Positions 59,266-64,000 of a stretch of DNA of 64,000 nucleotides are shown one piece after another. How positions within the stretch are numbered: the stretch's first letter is position 1; each line of letters begins with the position of its first letter. The position numbers and the translations under genes are program-made. The notes beneath the pieces are model-generated. The model had not been told where the DNA came from and did not search any database. It saw nothing but the letters and a program-made list of their open reading frames with translations. Location: assembly GCA_030077755.1 (NCBI GenBank), contig JAQJZZ010000013.1:1798001-1862000 (forward strand). Reading direction: 5' to 3'. This stretch comes from Filosporella fistucella (Eukaryota > Ascomycota > Leotiomycetes > Helotiales).

Positions 59266-59520
59266 ATGTGTGTGACCGTCTGCGGAAATTTCGAGTGCGC
59301 CCATCTCAACGACGAAATATACCGTACCAATGAATGCAATGAATACGCAAAAGAAAGCAAGGAACAGAAAGAGAAGAACAAATGTCCTAATATAAAGCTC
59401 GAAGAGCTAGAACCTACGAAGGGAAAGTGCAAGCAATGCAAGGACCTTCAGGTCTTGAGATTTAAATTGGCTGCTAAGGATTGTGTGAAGAAAGCGATCA
59501 ATCTGGTACGAAAACAATGA
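59266..59520 (+). CDS. Small Cys/His protein C, putative zinc-binding
   Basis: From the ATG at 59266 the frame gives 84 aa: MCVTVCGNFECAHLNDE..., a Lys/Glu-rich centre, then KCPN and GKCKQCKDLQ (C-x2-C-K), ending in a basic helix. The M-C-V / C-x-H / C / C / C-x2-C-K order repeats that of proteins A and B. The frame is open for 38 codons before this ATG without another ATG, so an upstream exon is possible. Function unknown. Confidence 0.55.
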   Translation: MCVTVCGNFECAHLNDEIYRTNECNEYAKESKEQKEKNKCPNIKLEELEPTKGKCKQCKDLQVLRFKLAAKDCVKKAINLVRKQ

Positions 59521-59742
59521 GGCACATACTGCCGATGCAGGGTAAGGCTGAGGGTGGAGCTTGAAGGATTCAATATGTCTGCGTTGATTTTGTTACTCCG
59601 TGAATCACGCAACACGAAAAATACTTCCATGCATTAACTTGATAGAATCGCTGTGTAATTTGAAGTGAAGAGATTGCAAAAGTTAAGTGCCTGCCTGCCA
59701 ATATATCATAGTGTTGCAGATGATTTCCGGCCAGCTATCTGC

Positions 59743-60865
59743 TTACGCTAAGCCCTTGGTGTATGGCCTGTCGACTCTCTTCTCTAGCAAGTCCCCAACA
59801 AACTCCCGAAAAGTTTTCGGCTTGATATCTGGATACAGTTCTCTCGCATCCAGATAGCCAAGATATTTGGCATACTCAGGTGTGTTGTCCTTCCGTACAT
59901 ACTTGCTGTACTCGTACTGATTCTTGTACACCATTATTTTGGCATAAGGGTCTTCCGGCTGAACCGCGAGGAATTCAAGCGCCTTCTTGACGTTGGCTTC
60001 AACCTCTTCATCAGTTACCTAACAAGAGTCAAAATCAGTCGAAATCATTCGCGAGTTGCTTACATATTTCCACTCCAGCTTTTCTCCCGAGACCTTCTCA
60101 AGCGTGGTATAAATATCTTTCTCGGTCAATATTTCACCCCACGCATACACACTTCTATTCAAAGTTCTCTCATCATCAATAATTCTAGCAACAAACGTGC
60201 CAATATCCCTCAAATCAATGAGTAGATTAGGTGCTTCTCCATCACCATGGAGAGGAACAGTCATGCCAGGGAAGGTGGCATAGTCGATGCGACCAGATGG
60301 CAGAGCAGGGAATGAGAGTTGATACCAGTACCCCACATCGATGATCGTATATGGAACAAATAGCTTTCTGATATACGAATTGACCTCTTCTTTCTGTTCA
60401 AATATTAGCCTGCGCGTGATTTGCTTTCAGAGAGAGTAGCTTACATCATCTCTCAACTGCATCACGCCACCTGGTGGACAGATACTCGCAAAATTACAAG
60501 GCACGAAACGCTTCACCCTCGCCTTTTTCGCAGCCGTAACGAGATTCATTTGTGCGAGCTGCGACCCACCATCAATAGCGCTGATGAACACATCAACTCC
60601 CTCCAGGAAAGGCACCAACTCATCGATCGGGATGCTGATATCGCAAATGACAATTTTTACGCCTTTTGCTGCGAGTTCCTTAGTTGCCGGCTTTTCTGCA
60701 GAGGCAGGGCGGATTAGTGCCGAGACCTCCTGGGTTACGTTAATTGTGACTTCAGATCTTGACCTGATGAGTTCTTACAAAGTTTCCATGCTCGAGCAAG
60801 CCGGTGAGTATAGATCCCCCAGTCTCACCAGTCGCACCGAGGAGCAGAACTTTCTGACGTGACAT
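59743..60865 (-). CDS. NmrA-like / isoflavone-reductase-like NAD(P)-binding protein
   Basis: Exons 60865-60779, 60729-60445, 60393-60064 and 60018-59743 give 325 aa. The Rossmann start is KVLLLGATGETGGSI (GxxGxxG), followed by VSALIRPAS (NADP-phosphate-binding Arg position), DVFISAIDGGSQ, AAKKARVKRFVPCNFA and a GYWYQLSFPALPSGR substrate-side segment. This order is that of the NmrA/PCBER/isoflavone reductase family of atypical short-chain dehydrogenases. Members either reduce aromatic or phenolic substrates or act as redox sensors; which applies here is unknown. No signal peptide. Clean GTAAG donors. Confidence 0.9.
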
Positions 60866-61439
60866 GTTGCAGAACTTGACAGTGAGCTGCGAGCAGGATG
60901 AGATTCCTTGATCCAATATGAGTGGTGAGGAAAATCCTTCGGTGGGAATGTGTTTTTTATATTGCGTCAGTTGGTCTGTGCCAGGTCAGAAAAAGTTGGT
61001 GGAGAGAGGGGATAAAGCAACCAGACGAACAACTGATTATGTGATGCTGTGGGTATATCTGCTGATCGAGACAATGTCAGAACCAACAGGGTGGGTTCGG
61101 GGCACGGAACACTTGTTACCCGTCTGCTTGGTTTTGCAAGGCAAACCTATCAGCGTCTTGGTATGCTTTGAAAGAAATCAGTAGATGGTTTTGTGGATTC
61201 TAAACGTTATGCAGGGCGGGGGAACATTTATTGAGCTCGTACTTTCGTATAAGATTGGAACACACTCGTGTTCGGGTCGAGTTTCACTATTTCGGGCCAA
61301 CATTCGTCCATCTCGGACACTTTTACAACTGCAGCATGTGGAGTCAAATCGCGATCAAAAAAGGGAGAATCTACCATTGAAAGTCTAGAAAGTACGCCAG
61401 TCGCTATGCAGAATTCCCATCTTCCCAACGCCGCAAGTA
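60866..61439. other. Intergenic
   Basis: No gene recognised between the NmrA-like start and the repeat array downstream of haspin. Confidence 0.4.
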
Positions 61440-61940
61440 TGAGATAGATGCAAACCATATCAGCATGGATCCATCATATCGCATCAACGCAAAAGTGAAA
61501 ATTCAGCCACCGTGAGAGAGACTAATCAGCCCATATCCATAGGAGTCTATCATGTCGTATTGTATCAGCCAGAGAATGGACTTGAAATGCTCGTGAAAAG
61601 GGTGTGCATCCACATCCATCGTATCGTATGAATCGGAAAAGAAAAGCAGCATTTGACCATCGTGAGAAGGAATGTGCAAAGCACATCCAGATGCAACCAT
61701 TGTATGGCGTTAACTAGGAAGCAGCTTTTAAAAACCATAAAAATGATCTGTAGGCCACATGCTTGTGAATGCATCGTGTTGTATCAGCAGAAAAGCAAGT
61801 TTCGATCGTCGTGAGACAAGATGTGCAGACCACATCCATATGTAGCAACCGTATCGTATCGAAGCGTAAAGTAGTGTTCAATCATCGTAAAGAGGTCTGT
61901 ACTGATCGCATCTGAATAAATTGATCGCATCGCTTAGTCT
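61440..61940. repeat. Degenerate ~75-bp tandem repeat, about six copies
   Basis: A motif like CGTGAGAnnGnnTGTGCAnnCCACATCCATnTG, followed by CAACCnTnTCGTATCG, recurs. The CGTGA or CGTAA core begins near 61511, 61592, 61661, 61736 (weak), 61810 and 61885, a spacing of about 69-81 bases. It ends just past the haspin stop codon (61953). Confidence 0.7.
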
Positions 61941-61952
61941 GGAGCTGGAATC

Positions 61953-64000
61953 TCACTCATCATCGTCCTCAGTGAAGATCGTTGTGTCAACTCCGTATGC
62001 TCCAAGTTGCTCGTCGTTGACCCATCCTTGCTGATAAACAAACTCCAGTACATCGCCTGCCTTTGTGAATGCACCATTTTCAACTTTGGTTCTGGTGTCG
62101 AGTCGCTTCTTGAGTTCTTTGGCATCTTTCTCGAAGCCGGCCAGATACTTCTTGTCACCGCCATGTTTCTTGTAATTCTTAACCAGGTATGACAATATAT
62201 AGCTGATCCAAAGTACATTGCTGTATGGCATGTATTCCATCCAAGTATGATTCTTTGCAAGAGCTCGAGATTCATCCGTATGCCATGGTCTGCCATAAAG
62301 GGTACGCGTAGAAGTGAATAAGTGAGTACGCATGCTAGCAAACTGTCGTTAGCCGACGGTACAAATTGTTGACAGTCAAGAGAGTTGACAAAGGATTTGG
62401 AACTGTACCGTCTATAAATATTGAACTGCATTGCGTTCGGTCCTGTCTCATCTCCTCTGAATAGCTCAAGATCATGCTCCAGGTCGTTCCATGCAATATC
62501 TCCATTGTCTAGCTTCGCCCGAGAAAGTCCGTAATCAATCAATGTTACTAACAAGCCTGAATGTCCAAATTTGATGTTTTCGTCAAGGTCTGGAATCTGT
62601 GCCTTGAGTTGCTTGTGTACACATATATTGTTCTCGTGCAGGTCTCGATGCTTTACATTGTTAACACAAAGAATAGGTCATTTTCTGGACACAACTTACT
62701 TCAAACTCATTGCATTGTTCAGCACGACTTAGCGCAATTACGGTCCCAAGGAACACATCCCAAATTTGGTCAATTGTAGTGATCTTAACATCTTCTAGAA
62801 CTTGTCCGGCGTCTCCCAGCTCAATGATGAGGAATGTCGACCTCTCAGTGAATGTCTTGGGGTGAGGGAAGTAAGATGGTTTTCCTGAACTGTCGATATG
62901 TTGATCGTAAGCGTCGTGGATCTCCAACGGTGGCGGTCCTTCGACGAGATATGCTTGCTTGTAGACGACAAATCCAGGTACTTCGGTCATCGCATTCATT
63001 ATTCGGATTTCTGAAACCACATCTCCTACTGCAATAGCAGTGTCTGTCTGGATGGAGATTGGATCTGCGGTGTGCTTCAGCTGCATCACCTTGATGATTG
63101 ACGAGCCTCTAAGGCTGGAAATCCTGTAAACCTCGGCAAATGATGCCTCGGCGATCTTGATGATGGATGTCTCTTCTGGGAGAACATCTTGCCAGTTGTG
63201 AACTGGGAGATCAAACCCAGTATCACTCCTGTAGGCTTTGATGAGAGGTCCAAGATGGCTGTGGTCGATTTGGAGGAGATCTGCAAATGTCAGGTGCTGA
63301 AACGGTGAGGAGAATACGAAAACTGAGACGGTGTCGAACTTCGTCGACTTCATAGGAATCGAGCGGGTGCCAAAGTTCGCAAACATTAAAGAGATTGAAG
63401 CACTTTCGAAGCTCGCCGACCTTCCAGAAATCGAAACGTCGTCGAAGTTCATGAACTTCATAGAACTCGAGGCGTTTTCGAACTCCGTTGGCTTTATAGA
63501 GATAAAGACGACGTTGAAGCTCGTGCACTAGACAGAATCCGAGGCGCCATCGAACTCCGTTGAATGTGTAGAGAATAAGACGACGTCGAACTTCGTGGAC
63601 TGGAGAGGATCCGAGACGCTACCAAAGTTCGACGCCTTTATAACAATCAAGACGACGTCAAAGTTCGTAAACGTTGTAAAAGTGGATATAGATTCGAAGT
63701 CCGTAAACTACACGGAACTGAAGGCGCCATCGAACTTCGTTGGCTCCGCGAATATCGAGACAGCGTTATCGTTCGTGGACGTTACGAAAATGGAGATGGA
63801 GTCGAAGTTCGTAGAAATCATAGAGCACTTACCGTTCTCCTCCTCCTCTTCCACCTCCTCTTCTCCCTCTTCCTCTTCATCTTCCTCGTCCTCCTCCTCG
63901 CTGTCGGACAGCTTGATACCACTCATCTTTCCCAGAAGATCTTCCTCTGGGATCGGCCGTGGGCGACCGCCAAAAATGGCGGCCGCACCAACGGCGACAG
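61953..64000 (-). CDS. Haspin-type protein kinase, 5' end off the window
   Basis: Exons 64000(partial)-63833, 63280-62700, 62650-62409 and 62334-61953 join in phase. The first visible part (AAAIFGGRPRPIPEEDLLGK) runs into a Glu/Asp-rich acidic stretch (63840-63935). The kinase region shows IIKIAEASFAEVYRI (glycine-loop equivalent of haspins), IIKVMQLKHT (catalytic Lys), HRDLHENNICV (catalytic loop, HRDLHxxN), LVTLIDYGLSR (haspin DY[T]-like metal site, here DYG), and DLEHDLELFRG. Haspins phosphorylate histone H3 Thr3 at mitotic centromeres and are nuclear; this role is by family. Oddities: the first visible intron is 552 bp and is filled by a 36-bp minisatellite, and another repeat array lies past the stop. 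The true start lies outside the window. Confidence 0.9.
63330..63836. repeat. 36-bp minisatellite, 14 phased units, within a haspin intron
   Basis: A TCGAACTTCGT-like core starts at 63334 and recurs every 36 bases exactly (63370, 63406 ... 63730, 63766, 63802), 14 units in all. Units differ at many bases but show no length change. On the minus strand every unit reads as 12 codons with consensus x-S-T-x-F-D-x-V-S-x-x-x; TAG stops interrupt at 63528-63530 and 63708-63710, the same unit position. The array fills most of the inferred intron 63832-63281 (donor GTAAGT, branch CTGAC, acceptor TTTGCAG). Confidence 0.92.

Noticed and set aside
1..64000. tRNA, rRNA, riboswitch or prokaryotic operon signals
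   Set aside because: No tRNA A/B-box pair or rRNA sequence was recognised by eye. The multi-intron genes show this is a fungal nuclear sequence, so ribosome-binding sites and operons do not apply.

Overview
This window looks like nuclear DNA from a filamentous ascomycete (Pezizomycotina; the gene content and moderate GC would suit Leotiomycetes, but that placement is inference). The genes carry many short introns of about 45-110 bp with GTRNGT donors and CTRAC-like branch points. There are fungal NACHT/STAND proteins, secreted plant-wall enzymes, and kilobase-scale intergenic spaces. Exon joins below were worked out by hand from splice signals and reading-phase continuity and were checked arithmetically.

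Left part (1-10 kb): a lipase-NACHT NLR-like gene runs off the left edge. It is followed by a decayed zinc-deaminase pseudogene, a secreted GH43 glycosidase and a GH7 cellulase arranged tail to tail, and a PI-PLC-like phosphodiesterase. Middle-left (11-24 kb): a HAL4/SAT4-type kinase sits beside a ten-exon TRK potassium transporter. This pairing is notable because yeast Hal4/Hal5 kinases support Trk1/Trk2. Then come a BTB-like relic, a PIC2-type mitochondrial carrier with a GC-AG intron, and a 1029-residue PLP decarboxylase.

Middle (25-39 kb): a DJ-1/PfpI protein, a second NACHT protein (846 aa), a carboxylesterase with a 14-nt microexon, a possible small secreted protein, an unrecognised signal-peptide/Cys-rich/seven-TM membrane protein, and a secreted TAP-type alpha/beta-hydrolase. 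A largely empty 4.4-kb stretch (39-43.4 kb) holds four diverged copies of a roughly 200-bp tandem repeat.

Right part (43-64 kb): a flavodoxin-less CPR-like reductase, a Frm2-type nitroreductase with an optional Ser-rich leader, a PL26-type rhamnogalacturonan lyase, and a CorA-like membrane protein. Next is a cluster of three small Cys/His proteins around an unrecognised secreted, dibasic-site protein, then an NmrA-like oxidoreductase. A haspin kinase gene runs off the right edge. Haspin has a perfectly phased 36-bp x 14 minisatellite inside a 552-bp intron and a separate ~75-bp repeat array just past its stop codon.

Working together: GH43, GH7 and PL26 fit degradation of xylan, cellulose and pectin. 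The HAL kinase and TRK transporter fit a potassium-uptake module. The two NACHT proteins fit fungal non-self recognition. No rRNA, tRNA, transposase, reverse transcriptase or CRISPR array was recognised.
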